Shown: piece by piece, positions 7,210 to 15,058 of the stretch | Numbering within the stretch: position 1 is the first letter of the stretch | Layout of the letters: each line of letters opens with the position of its first letter | Source of the DNA: an uncultured Eubacteriales bacterium | Lineage (GTDB): Bacteria; Bacillota; Clostridia; Oscillospirales; Oscillospiraceae | Assembly: GCA_900540545.1 (NCBI GenBank) | Contig: UQGJ01000023.1 | Location: 1-34,752 of the forward strand | DNA length: 34,752 nt | Direction of reading: 5' to 3' | The notes under the pieces: generated by a model | The model's input: the letters and a program-made list of their open reading frames with translations, nothing else | What the model was told of the DNA's origin: nothing | The model's database searches: none | Position numbers and translations under genes: made by a program

Positions 7210-8035
7210 TTTGGAGACGGCCCGCCGCTGGCTGGCCGGGGCGGACCGGGTGCTGGTGGGGGCCGGGGCGGGCCTATCCGCCGCCGGGGGGCTGGACTAC
7301 GGCGACCCGGCCTTCTTCCGCCGCTGCCACCCGGCTTGGTGGGACCGGGGGCTGCGGTCCACCATGGACCTGCTGGGCCACTTCTGGTGGTTTCGGGACC
7401 ACCCGCCGGAGGAATACTGGGCCTGCTGGGCCACCCATATCCAGTGCGTCCGCTATGACCCCGGCGTCCTGCCCATCTACCGGGCCCTGGCCGACCTGCT
7501 CCGGGGCAAGGAGGTCTTTGCCGTCACCACCAACGCCGACGGCCAGCTCCAGCGGGTGCTGCCGGAGGGGCGGGTGTTCGCCCCCCAGGGGGACTACCGC
7601 TGGCTCCAGTGTGCCCGCCCCTGCTGCGGCGAGCTGTGGGACGGCGAGGCCCTGGTGCGCCGGATGGTGGCGCACATGCCCTCCCCCTTCCGGGTCCGCA
7701 CCGGGGACGTGCCCCGGTGTCCCCGGTGCGGGGGCTGGCTGGTGCCCAATCTGCGCATGGACGACACCTTCGTGGAGGCCCCCCACCTGCGGAACCAGGG
7801 GGCCTACGAGGACTTTCTCCGGGAGAGCCGGGACCGGCCCCTGGTCCTGCTGGAACTGGGGGTGGGGTTCAACACCCCCGTCATCATCCGCTGGCCCTTC
7901 GAGGCCATCACCCGCCAGTGTCCCCAGGCCCGGCTCATCCGGGTCAACCGGGACCAGCCGGGTGTGCCGGAGGATTTAGAGGGGCGGGCCTTGTCCGTCG
8001 CCGACGGCGCTGCGGCCCTGTTGATGGAGGCGTAG
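7190..8035 (+). CDS. Class-M sirtuin (SirTM-like protein ADP-ribosyltransferase)
   Basis: 281-aa NAD-dependent sirtuin-fold enzyme. The Rossmann motif is GAGAGLSAAGGLDY (24-37). The NAD pocket reads TTNADGQ (Asn115). The usual catalytic His-Gly is replaced by Gln133-Gly134-Asp-Tyr, as in SirTM, whose equivalent Gln and Asn support ADP-ribosyl transfer instead of deacetylation. A zinc module is formed by Cys141/Cys145-146 and CPRC (177-180). In characterised operons SirTM modifies a lipoylated GcvH-like carrier and the neighbouring macrodomain reverses it. Neither GcvH-L nor a lipoate ligase is encoded nearby here. Coupled to the macrodomain gene by a 20-base overlap. Confidence 0.92.
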   Translation: MQNCWSDLETARRWLAGADRVLVGAGAGLSAAGGLDYGDPAFFRRCHPAWWDRGLRSTMDLLGHFWWFRDHPPEEYWACWATHIQCVRYDPGVLPIYRALADLLRGKEVFAVTTNADGQLQRVLPEGRVFAPQGDYRWLQCARPCCGELWDGEALVRRMVAHMPSPFRVRTGDVPRCPRCGGWLVPNLRMDDTFVEAPHLRNQGAYEDFLRESRDRPLVLLELGVGFNTPVIIRWPFEAITRQCPQARLIRVNRDQPGVPEDLEGRALSVADGAAALLMEA

Positions 8036-8044
8036 GCAGCCCCC

Positions 8045-8062
8045 CGTCCCGCCCGCAGACGA
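8045..8062. repeat. Dispersed 3'-end tag repeat, copy 2
   Basis: Exact 18-base copy of the block at 69-86, placed 10 bases after the sirtuin stop codon. The following AAATTATCAAATTCCG is only loosely like the CATTCTG units of the other copies. Confidence 0.55.
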
Positions 8063-8081
8063 AATTATCAAATTCCGGCAA

Positions 8082-8117
8082 AAAGGACCGTGTACCCAAC
8101 CAGGTACACGGTCCTTT
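8082..8117. terminator. Bidirectional terminator between convergent genes
   Basis: Perfect 15-bp inverted repeat (8082-8096 with 8103-8117) flanked by A and T runs. It serves the sirtuin operon on the plus strand and the beta-CASP gene on the minus strand. Confidence 0.92.
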
Positions 8118-8126
8118 GCTTTTCCG

Positions 8127-9716
8127 CTATCTCTCCCAGGCCTTGATAAGGGCCCGCAGTTCCTCCTCGAACTTGGCCAGGTCCCGGTTGGTGCCGCCGC
8201 GGTTGTGGCGGATGACGGCCAGCAGGTCCTGGCCCGCGGCCTCCAGCTTGCGGTAGACCGGGGAGCCGGCCACCACGGCCAGCTGCTTGGGCGGCAGGGG
8301 CACGCCCGCGGCCAGCATCCGGTCGGCGGAGAGGTCGTAGACCTCCTCATACTCGGCGGCGTGGGCGGCGAAGCCCTGGTCCCGCAGGGTCTGGGCGAAA
8401 ATCTCCGTCACCTGGCTGTCCCCGTGGACGATAAAGACGTGGCTGGGCTTGGGGGCGTAGTTTTTGACCCAGGACAGCAGGTGGTCCCGGTCGGCGTGGG
8501 AGCTGAGGCCCTTGAAATTCACGATTTTGGCCTGGACGGCGATCTCCTCGCCGAAGAGCTTCACGTGGTCGGCCCCCTCCAGCAGGGCCCGGCCCAGGGT
8601 GCCCTCCCCCTGATAGCCCACAAAGACCACGGTGCACTCCGGCCGCCAGAGGTTGTGCTTCAGGTGGTGGCGGATGCGCCCGGCGTCACACATGCCGGAG
8701 GCCGAGATGATGACCCGGCTCTTCCGGTCCATGTTCAGGGCCTTGGACTCCTCGCTGGTCTGGGTGACGGTGAGGCCGGGGAAGGTGAACAAAGCCCCGC
8801 CCTTCAGGGCCTCGATGGCCTCCTCGTCCAGGTAGCCGTGGAGGTCCCCGGCGTAGATTTTGGTGGCCTCTCCCGCCAGGGGGGAGTCCACGCAGACCTC
8901 GAAGTCCGGGTGGGACTTGACCATGCCCTTCTCCTTCATCTCCCGGATGAAGTACAAAAGCTCCTGGGTGCGGCCCACCGCGAAGGAGGGGATGACCACG
9001 TTGCCCCCCTTGTTGAAGGTGTCCTCGATGATTTCCGCCAGGGCGGCGGTGTAGCTCTCCGGCGGCTCGTGGTTGCGGTCGCCGTAGGTACTCTCCATGA
9101 CCACGTAGTCGGCGTCGCCGATGTACTGGGGGTCCCGGATGATGGGCTGGTCGATGTTGCCGATGTCCCCGGAAAAGACGATTTTCTTGGTCACGTCCCC
9201 CTCGGTGAGCCACAGCTCCACGCTGGCCGAGCCCAGCAGGTGCCCCGCGTCCACGAAGCGGATGCGGACCCCCTCGCACAGGTCCACCAGCTCACCGTAC
9301 TCGTGGGTGACCACGTTCTTGAGGGCGGCCTCGGCGTCGGCGATGGTGTACAGCGGCTCCACCGGCTCCCGGCCCGCCCGCTTGCCCTTCTGGTTCTGCC
9401 ACTGGGCGTCCTGCTCCTGGATGTGGGCGGAGTCCCGCAGCATGATGGACATGAGCTGCCCGGTGAGCCGGGTGGTGACGATCTGGCCGTGGAAGCCCTG
9501 CTTCACCAGCAGGGGGATGCGGCCGGAGTGGTCGATGTGGGCGTGGGTGAGGATGACGTAATCGATATAGCCGGGGGCGAAGTCCAGCACGCGGTTGTCC
9601 CGCTCGTCCCGGCCCTGCTGCAGGCCGCAGTCGATGAGGATCTTCTTGCCGCCCACCTCCAGGCAGTGACAGCTTCCCGTGACGGCCTTGGCCGCGCCGA
9701 AAAAGGTCAGTTTCAT
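8127..9716 (-). CDS. Beta-CASP metallo-beta-lactamase-fold hydrolase with RNA-specificity domain
   Basis: 529-aa cytoplasmic enzyme of the CPSF/YSH1-like branch. Metal-binding motif 2 is THAHIDHSGRIP (His58, His60, Asp62, His63), with VDAGHLLGSASVEL (motif 3) and FSGDIGNIDQPI (motif 4). The beta-CASP insert has SGMCDAGRIRHHLKHNL, and the C-terminal RNA-specificity part has VNFKGLSSHADRDHLLSWV and FIVHGD. Relatives are endo- or exoribonucleases acting on single-stranded RNA. I chose the ATG at 9716, with AAGGAGG 6 bases upstream; earlier in-frame starts lack this. It stands alone between two terminators. The natural RNA target is unknown. Confidence 0.93.
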   Translation of the reverse strand: MKLTFFGAAKAVTGSCHCLEVGGKKILIDCGLQQGRDERDNRVLDFAPGYIDYVILTHAHIDHSGRIPLLVKQGFHGQIVTTRLTGQLMSIMLRDSAHIQEQDAQWQNQKGKRAGREPVEPLYTIADAEAALKNVVTHEYGELVDLCEGVRIRFVDAGHLLGSASVELWLTEGDVTKKIVFSGDIGNIDQPIIRDPQYIGDADYVVMESTYGDRNHEPPESYTAALAEIIEDTFNKGGNVVIPSFAVGRTQELLYFIREMKEKGMVKSHPDFEVCVDSPLAGEATKIYAGDLHGYLDEEAIEALKGGALFTFPGLTVTQTSEESKALNMDRKSRVIISASGMCDAGRIRHHLKHNLWRPECTVVFVGYQGEGTLGRALLEGADHVKLFGEEIAVQAKIVNFKGLSSHADRDHLLSWVKNYAPKPSHVFIVHGDSQVTEIFAQTLRDQGFAAHAAEYEEVYDLSADRMLAAGVPLPPKQLAVVAGSPVYRKLEAAGQDLLAVIRHNRGGTNRDLAKFEEELRALIKAWER

Positions 9717-9796
9717 GGGGCACCTCCTTATGATACGATACATTTATCATAATCGCTCGGGGCCATTCTGTAAAGGCGATTGTGGAAAATTTACAA

Positions 9797-9824
9797 AAAG
9801 GACATCCCTTTCGGGATGCCCTTT
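9797..9824 (-). terminator. Rho-independent terminator after serine hydrolase gene
   Basis: 12-bp stem with one mismatch (9797-9808 with 9813-9824), followed on the minus strand by TTTTTG. It lies 5 bases after the stop codon at 9829. Confidence 0.85.
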
Positions 9825-9828
9825 CTGC

Positions 9829-11886
9829 TTACTCCGTCATTTCCAGATAGAACCGAGCGCCGGGGTCCCCGGCGAATACGATCCAGCCGCCCTCCGGCAA
9901 AACGGCGGTGGCGTCGCCAAAGGCCCAGGATGCGGCCACCGTCGCGCCGCCGGCATCGTACACGGCGAAAGCCCCCCACTCCGGCAGGGCCACGGCCATG
10001 GTCTTCCCCGCCAGGTCTCCCACGGTGTACCAGCGGGCGTATCCGTCGGGCTGGATGGTGGAGTAGGCCCCCGCACCGCCCCACAGGGGCTGTGCTGCCG
10101 CGGTCTCCACGAAGATACCGCCGCGAATGGTCATGTACTCCAACCCGTTCTCCTGGTGGAACTTCATATCCGCGCCGTCCCGTCCCGCCGTACCGGGGAT
10201 TTGGGCCTCATTGACCGCCGTATCCCCATCCGTCATGCGCATCCCGTTAAGCAGATAGCCGGGGCAATCCCCGGACAGAGGTAGGCCGGCCCCCGGAAGG
10301 ATTTGCGCATAGACCTGGGAGGTATACTTCTCGTTGAGCATCAAATAGAGCCTATCCGCCCGCCGGTCCCACTGCGCCTGCTCTTCCGGTGTGAGGACGC
10401 TCTCCGGCAGCTTTTGGAGATAGTAGTTGGAGACGGCCTCCTGCCCCAGGCCCGGCAGGGCCCCGTAGCCCTTCTGCCAGAGGTAGACCCGGCCGTTCTC
10501 CTCCACCGGGCGGACGGCGGCGGTGTTGTCCTCGTTCCGGAAGGTGCCGTCAGACCGATAGGTAAAGTTCTGGACCAGGCCGCCGGGGACGGAGAGATAG
10601 GAGATGCGCATGGTCCCGTCCACCCCGATCTCCACCCGAGCCATCTGGGCGTTGGAACCATACAGGCCGGAGCAGTCCGCCAATTCAGCGGGCATCCCGG
10701 CGGGCTGGACCTCCTCCAGGGTCCTGGGGGCCTCGTCCACCTCCACGCCCCGCTCCTTCAGGGCATCCAGGAGGATGCGGGAGGCCGCCATCTCATTGAA
10801 GGTGCTCACGCCGCCGGAGGAGAGAACGGCGCAGGACATACCGTACTCCGGCAGGACCACCAGTCCCGCGTGGTAGAGCTGGGTGTCGCCCCCCTTGGCC
10901 AGTGCCTGGATTCCGCTGTACGCAAAGGGCGGGAAGGCCACGCTGTCCCAGCCCAGGCCATAGGCCACCATGTCGTCGGCGTCCTCGGGCCACAGGCCCC
11001 CGGCGTACTCCGGCGCGGCCATGGCCTCCAGAGAGTCCCCGCTCAGAGGGCCGCCCCCGCAGAAGAGACCGCCGAAGGCGGCCAGGTCGGAGGCCGTGGC
11101 GTACACGCCGCCGGTGCCCAGCACCCCCAAGCTCTCCGGCGGCAGGGCCCGGGTGTCCTCGCCCAGATAGGTCTTGGCCAGCCGGTCCCGCTCAAAATCG
11201 TCGGCAGGGGCGAAGGTGTCCTCCAGACCCATGGGGGTGAAAAACTCCGCCCGCAGATACCCCTCCAGGCTCTGTCCGGACACCGCCTCCACCACCAACT
11301 GGGCCAGGGTGAAGCCGTCGTTGCAGTAGACGCTGTAAGCGCCCGGGTCGGCCTTCAGGGTCTGGACGGACAGCCGCTCCAGCAGCTCGTCCGCGGCGGA
11401 GCGGTCCGCCGGGTCGTCCAGGAGGAAGGCGCTGCCCATGGTGGAGCCCATGAGGCCGGAGGAGTGGTTCAGCAGCATCCGCACCGTGATGTCCCTGTAC
11501 CGCTCATCGGCCATTTTGAAGTCCGGCAGGTAGGCGGTGACGGGCCGGTCCAGGTCCACCTCCCCGGCCTCCACCAGCTTCATGACTGCGGCGGTGGTGT
11601 AGACCTTGGACACCGAGCCCACGCCGTAGAGGACATCTTCGGTGAGGACCCGGTTTTCGGTCTTGGAGTACACCCCGCTGTGGCCGGTCAGGGTGATTTC
11701 CCCGTCCTCCCACAGGGCATACTGGATGCTCACCGCGCCCCCATACTGCGCGGCATATTCCGCGGCCTGTTGGGCCGACTCCTGCCGGGTGGAGGGCGCG
11801 TCGGCGGCCCCCGCCGCCAGGACCGGGGTAAGCGCCAGGGCCGCCGTCAGCCACAGGGCCGCGCCCCACCGAACCGTCTGTCTCAT
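9829..11886 (-). CDS. Exported serine hydrolase, beta-lactamase/DD-peptidase family
   Basis: 685-aa secreted protein with a signal peptide (about 1-28, AALALTPVLAAGAADA). The catalytic domain (about 45-400) has the three class-C-like motifs: SVSK (Ser91, Lys94), YCN (187-189) and HAG in place of KTG. MLLNHSSGLMG and GVYATASDLAAFG are also typical. The C-terminal 280 residues form beta-rich, lipocalin-like or unassigned domains. Substrates in this family range from peptidoglycan stem peptides to esters, so true beta-lactamase activity is not implied. RBS AAGGAGG precedes the ATG, and a good promoter lies 50 bases upstream. Monocistronic. Confidence 0.9.
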   Translation of the reverse strand: MRQTVRWGAALWLTAALALTPVLAAGAADAPSTRQESAQQAAEYAAQYGGAVSIQYALWEDGEITLTGHSGVYSKTENRVLTEDVLYGVGSVSKVYTTAAVMKLVEAGEVDLDRPVTAYLPDFKMADERYRDITVRMLLNHSSGLMGSTMGSAFLLDDPADRSAADELLERLSVQTLKADPGAYSVYCNDGFTLAQLVVEAVSGQSLEGYLRAEFFTPMGLEDTFAPADDFERDRLAKTYLGEDTRALPPESLGVLGTGGVYATASDLAAFGGLFCGGGPLSGDSLEAMAAPEYAGGLWPEDADDMVAYGLGWDSVAFPPFAYSGIQALAKGGDTQLYHAGLVVLPEYGMSCAVLSSGGVSTFNEMAASRILLDALKERGVEVDEAPRTLEEVQPAGMPAELADCSGLYGSNAQMARVEIGVDGTMRISYLSVPGGLVQNFTYRSDGTFRNEDNTAAVRPVEENGRVYLWQKGYGALPGLGQEAVSNYYLQKLPESVLTPEEQAQWDRRADRLYLMLNEKYTSQVYAQILPGAGLPLSGDCPGYLLNGMRMTDGDTAVNEAQIPGTAGRDGADMKFHQENGLEYMTIRGGIFVETAAAQPLWGGAGAYSTIQPDGYARWYTVGDLAGKTMAVALPEWGAFAVYDAGGATVAASWAFGDATAVLPEGGWIVFAGDPGARFYLEMTE

Positions 11887-11935
11887 AAGCTGCCTCCTTG
11901 CCGTCCGTATTCATTTAGATTCTTTTCTAATTGTC

Positions 11936-11964
11936 AGGATAGCAGAAGATGCGCTGACAGTCAA
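11936..11964 (-). promoter_or_regulatory. Promoter of exported serine hydrolase
   Basis: On the minus strand TTGACT (11964-11959) and TATCCT (11941-11936) are separated by 17 bp, about 50 bases before the ATG at 11886. Confidence 0.65.
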
Positions 11965-12008
11965 GTTAAGATTGCATGAAAAGGACCCCATCGGCCGCCC
12001 CGGCCGCT

Positions 12009-12389
12009 TCATGGCAGCGTCAGCACCACCACGCCCGGAGCCCCCCGCCGGCGGCCCATCCAGAGCCGGACCGGCATATCCGCCCCGGCGGCGGACAGCC
12101 GTTCCGTCAGCCCTCCGCCCTGCTCCGGGTCCGGCAGGTCCGGGGCTTTGCCCCAGGCCATGAGCTGGCCCGCCCGCTGGCTCCGGGCGGCCCGGACCGC
12201 CCGGAGGAGCTCCGGCTCCAAAGCCGCCCCACGGGGAAGGAGCGTCCCGCTCAGCCGGGGACAGCGGGACCGCCGGGCCAGGGCCAGCGCAAGGTCCAGG
12301 TCGGGCCCCAAAACATCTTCCGTGTTCCAAAGGGCCCGGGCGGCGGCCAGGGCCAGACAGGCCCACCGGCCCTTGAGGCAAACCCTCAT
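12009..12389 (-). CDS. Hypothetical protein, fourth gene of nuclease cassette
   Basis: 126-aa Arg/Leu/Ala-rich protein that I do not recognise. No signal peptide, membrane segment or catalytic motif is evident; it has one short WGKAPDLPDPEQ stretch. Its ATG (12389-12387) overlaps the stop of the metallo-hydrolase gene as ATGA, and GGAGG lies about 10 bases upstream within that gene. These two signs argue it is real, although GC-rich DNA makes spurious frames common. Last gene of the four-gene unit 14606-12009. Confidence 0.55.
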   Translation of the reverse strand: MRVCLKGRWACLALAAARALWNTEDVLGPDLDLALALARRSRCPRLSGTLLPRGAALEPELLRAVRAARSQRAGQLMAWGKAPDLPDPEQGGGLTERLSAAGADMPVRLWMGRRRGAPGVVVLTLP

Positions 12390-13546
12390 ACCCGGTACAC
12401 CTCCCCGTCCTCCAGCACCCGCACCGGGGCCGGGACCTCCAGCCGCTCCGGCGCCCTGGTATGGAGCGGGATGACCACGCCGGGCCTCACCGCGCCGCAG
12501 ACCGCCCCCAAGGCCTCCCGCCCGGCGTGGCCGCTGGTGTGGAGCGCTTCCACGTGGGAAAAGCCCTTCAAGACCGGCGACCAGGGGTTGTCCGTCTGGT
12601 CCAGATAGCCCCGCCACAGGGAATAGACCGCCGCCGTCTCCTCCGGGTGCCGCCGCTGGAAGTCCTCCATCACCGTCTGAAACGCCGGGCTGGGCCGGAC
12701 CGCGAAGCAGAAGCCCCGCCGCTCCGCCCGGTCCGCCAGATTCTTCCCCCAGGTCAGGGCCTTGGGGAAGGTATACAGCGGCGTGTGAACGCCCCCGTAT
12801 CGCTCGGCCGCCGCCAGCACCGCCCGCTGGTATCGGTCGCAGAAAAAGTACCGTCCCCGGGGCAGGGCGTGGTAGAACCCCGCCAGCCGGTCGATGTTGG
12901 TGGAGGAGCAGAACAGGAACAGATAGCGGTACCGCTCCATCAGGGCGCGGGCCTTCTGCTGGACCTGCCGCTCCGTCTCCGGCTCCGGCCCCGGCCGGTC
13001 CAGGGCCGTGCCCTCCAGAAGCAGGGCGTCCACGCCCTTGGCATAGCGCGCCAGCGTGGGCAGCACCGCCTTGCCCCGGAAGCCGTGGGTGCGGAAATCC
13101 CCCGTGTGGAGGATCCGCCGCCCCTCCCCCTCCAGCAGGAACATATAGGCGTCGTAGGCGGAGTGGTCGGTGAGCAGCGGCGTGACCCGCAGGTCTCCGA
13201 TTTGGAAGGGGACGCCGGGCGTGAAGGTCCGCAGGGCCTCCACCCGGCTCAAATCCCGGTCCCCCAGCCTCCACCGCAGTGTCAGGTATATCTCCTTGGC
13301 CGCCGGGCCCAGATAGGCCGGGACCTCCGGCGGCAGGGCGTCCAACAGCCCGATGTGGTCCCCGTGGTTGTGGGTGAAGAGGACCGCGTCCGGCGGCGGG
13401 CCCGCCAAAAGCCCGTCCACCCCAGGACCGGGTGTCTCCCCCGGCAGTTCCGCGCCGAAGTCGAGGAACACCCGGGTATTCGCCGTCCGCACCTCGGTGA
13501 CGCATCCGCCGATCTGGTGGGTCCCCCGGTGGATGATCAGGTCCAT
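12386..13546 (-). CDS. RNase-J-like beta-CASP metallo-hydrolase
   Basis: 386-aa protein. It opens with the RNase-J-style HRGTHQIGGCVTEV and LDFGAEL. Motif 2 is HNHGDH (59-64), motif 3 is LLTDHSAYDAY, and motif 4 is HTGDFR. The beta-CASP part has VDALLLEGTAL (motif A), HTSGHAGREAL (motif B) and VVIPLHTRAPE (motif C), matching the SGH and IPxH pattern of RNase J. It is much shorter than RNase J (about 550 aa) and lacks the C-terminal dimerisation domain. It is probably a nuclease on RNA or DNA 5' ends. The start at 13546 overlaps the upstream nuclease gene by 10 bases, and a 4-base ATGA overlap links it to the next gene. It is not the housekeeping RNase J by context. Confidence 0.88.
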   Translation of the reverse strand: MDLIIHRGTHQIGGCVTEVRTANTRVFLDFGAELPGETPGPGVDGLLAGPPPDAVLFTHNHGDHIGLLDALPPEVPAYLGPAAKEIYLTLRWRLGDRDLSRVEALRTFTPGVPFQIGDLRVTPLLTDHSAYDAYMFLLEGEGRRILHTGDFRTHGFRGKAVLPTLARYAKGVDALLLEGTALDRPGPEPETERQVQQKARALMERYRYLFLFCSSTNIDRLAGFYHALPRGRYFFCDRYQRAVLAAAERYGGVHTPLYTFPKALTWGKNLADRAERRGFCFAVRPSPAFQTVMEDFQRRHPEETAAVYSLWRGYLDQTDNPWSPVLKGFSHVEALHTSGHAGREALGAVCGAVRPGVVIPLHTRAPERLEVPAPVRVLEDGEVYRV

Positions 13547-14169
13547 GGTTCTGCCTGCCTGGGTGGGTCGATGTGGCTCTTTATGGTGAATACCTGGATT
13601 CCCCACTCCTTCAGCAGCCGGTGTACATGGGGGAATTCCTCCGGGTGCAGCCACTCCCAATAGGCGCGGCAGGCCACGTTTTCAAACAGCAGGACGGCCT
13701 TGCCCACCTCCCGCCGCCGGGGCGGCCATTCCCGCAGCAAAAGCTCCCGGTCCACCATACGGTAGTAGGTCTCAATTTCCAGGGCCGCCCGCAGCAGGGT
13801 CTCCTGGCTGGACTCCCGTTTCAGCTCGGTCAAATAGAGGACGCCGTCCCATTCCATCAGCAGGTCTATATTTCCTCTGGGGTCGCCCTTCCAGGCCGGC
13901 AGGGGGACCTGATAATCCAGGAACATATCCAGCTCCTTGTAGAGTCGGATGGCCACGATTTCCTCCTCCCGGTTGCTCTGGGGAATGTCCCGGTCCTTCC
14001 TGTGACTCTCGACCCGGTAGCTCTTCCGCTCGCTCCGGGTCACCTCACCCAGGAATGTGTCCGGGTCTGCCAGGAGCCGTTCCGCCAGCCGGTCGGTGAC
14101 AAAGCGCCCCTCCGACCGACTTCGTTTATTGACAATCTTTTCCTGATAAAAATACAGCGGCTTTCTCAT
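13537..14169 (-). CDS. PD-(D/E)XK-type nuclease-like protein
   Basis: 210-aa soluble protein. I do not recognise the exact family, but the centre shows a clean PD-(D/E)XK core: Asp102 (GNIDLLMEWDG), a beta strand, Glu115-Leu-Lys117 (YLTELKRE), then an amphipathic helix with SQETLLRAALEIETYYRMV. A preceding helix has Glu68-70 (NREEEIVAIRLYKEL), another usual catalytic position. Proteins with this core are mostly DNA or RNA nucleases, including restriction and repair enzymes. The ATG at 14169 overlaps the stop of the first gene as ATGA, and the 3' end overlaps the RNase-J-like gene by 10 bases. Confidence 0.8.
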   Translation of the reverse strand: MRKPLYFYQEKIVNKRSRSEGRFVTDRLAERLLADPDTFLGEVTRSERKSYRVESHRKDRDIPQSNREEEIVAIRLYKELDMFLDYQVPLPAWKGDPRGNIDLLMEWDGVLYLTELKRESSQETLLRAALEIETYYRMVDRELLLREWPPRRREVGKAVLLFENVACRAYWEWLHPEEFPHVHRLLKEWGIQVFTIKSHIDPPRQAEPWT

Positions 14170-14606
14170 CCCCGTTCCCCCTCCACGATTTTTACCGGCT
14201 CCGCCTGCCGGTAGAAAAAGCTGGCCGAGCGCAGGCCGAAGCACCGGTTCTTGACCATGGTGGCGGTGCCCCGGTCCCCGTAACCCAGTACGAATTTGAA
14301 CACCGTGCCCCAAAAGGCCCCCATGCTCTTTTTGGTAAAGGGGTCCAGTACCGTCTCCCCCCGGGCCTCCAAAATGGCCCCCACCTCTTTGCCGTACCGG
14401 GCCAGGAAGGTCCTGACCGGTGGCGTCCCGAAGTAGTCGTTCACGAACACGATGGGCACCAGCACGTCCCGGTCCCGCACCGCCTCCATGCACAGGTCCC
14501 AGTAAGGCCGGTACTCCGCCTCCGTCTGAAAAGCTTTGAAATAGGGATAGCACTGCTCGAACCGCGCCTCCGTCCGGGCGGCGACCTCCTGGGCAGTCAG
14601 CTCCAT
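14166..14606 (-). CDS. Hypothetical protein, first gene of nuclease cassette
   Basis: 146-aa soluble protein not recognised. It contains DVLVPIVFVNDYFGTPPVRTFLARYG and LDPFTKKSMGAFWGTVFKFVLGYG, without transmembrane segments or known catalytic motifs. I chose the ATG at 14606, which has AGGAG about 10 bases upstream, over the earlier in-frame codon at 14663, which lies inside the promoter/palindrome region. It is the promoter-proximal gene, linked to the PD-(D/E)XK gene by an ATGA overlap. It could be an accessory or DNA-binding autoregulator of the cassette, but nothing shows this. Confidence 0.8.
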   Translation of the reverse strand: MELTAQEVAARTEARFEQCYPYFKAFQTEAEYRPYWDLCMEAVRDRDVLVPIVFVNDYFGTPPVRTFLARYGKEVGAILEARGETVLDPFTKKSMGAFWGTVFKFVLGYGDRGTATMVKNRCFGLRSASFFYRQAEPVKIVEGERG

Positions 14607-14627
14607 CCTTTCCGCACTCCTCTCTTC

Positions 14628-14652
14628 ATCATATGTTGTTTTAACATATGAT
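14628..14652. promoter_or_regulatory. Perfect palindromic operator of nuclease cassette
   Basis: 10-bp perfect inverted repeat ATCATATGTT / AACATATGAT with a 5-bp spacer. It lies between the -10 element and the RBS of the cassette, covering the expected transcription start. This is a classic place for a repressor site. The binding protein is unknown. Confidence 0.7.
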
Positions 14653-14653
14653 A

Positions 14654-14682
14654 AAAGTAGCACACTATGAAGCCGCCGTCAA
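14654..14682 (-). promoter_or_regulatory. Promoter of nuclease cassette
   Basis: Minus-strand TTGACG (14682-14677), 17-bp spacer, TACTTT (14659-14654) with an extended TG element just before the -10. The palindrome at 14628-14652 begins one base downstream. Confidence 0.6.
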
Positions 14683-14703
14683 GCCCTATGCGAAAAAGTT
14701 AAA

Positions 14704-14737
14704 AACGGGCCTGCCGCGCGTCTGCGGCAGGCCCGTT
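14704..14737 (-). terminator. Rho-independent terminator after LTA-synthase/small-gene pair
   Basis: Perfect 14-bp inverted repeat (14704-14717 with 14724-14737) followed on the minus strand by TTTTT, 4 bases after the stop at 14741. Confidence 0.92.
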
Positions 14738-14740
14738 CCT

Positions 14741-15058
14741 CTATTCCTTCCCCTCCCGGCGCACCTTTTCGTAGTACGCCCGGCACTCCTCCGGGGTCTT
14801 GGCGGGGGCGGCGTTCATGGTCTCGGCCTGGGCCAGGAGGTAGTCGATCATGGCCTGGCGGCCCTCAGCGGACACCGGGAAGAACGCCTCTCCCTCCTCC
14901 TGGGCATAGGCCCGGCAAAAGGGGCCGTACCAGGTCACCACCCGGACCTGCCCCTCCTGGGGCTTTTCGATTTCATAGCACATGACCCCCCGGCTCCCCG
15001 ACCAGCCGTTGTCGTTCTCAAAATGGCTCAGCGTGGGCATGAAAAAATCGTCGTTCAT
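14741..15058 (-). CDS. Hypothetical small protein coupled to LTA-synthase-like gene
   Basis: 105-aa soluble, acidic protein without recognised domain. It contains VMCYEIEKPQEGQVRVVTWYGPFCRAYAQEEGEAFFPVSAEGR, then a helical C-terminus. The pattern is that of small uncharacterised cytosolic proteins. Its ATG overlaps the stop of the upstream phosphoglycerol-transferase-like gene as ATGA, with GGAGG 8 bases before it, so expression is tied to that gene. A strong terminator follows. Confidence 0.8.
   Translation of the reverse strand: MNDDFFMPTLSHFENDNGWSGSRGVMCYEIEKPQEGQVRVVTWYGPFCRAYAQEEGEAFFPVSAEGRQAMIDYLLAQAETMNAAPAKTPEECRAYYEKVRREGKE

Noticed and set aside
8082..8117. Possible CRISPR or regulatory repeat
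   Set aside because: A single inverted repeat flanked by A and T runs between convergent genes; it is a bidirectional terminator. No regularly spaced direct repeats occur anywhere in the window.
7976..8350. 124-codon minus-strand ORF spanning the sirtuin end and beta-CASP end
   Set aside because: It crosses the shared bidirectional terminator and overlaps two well-supported genes in other frames.
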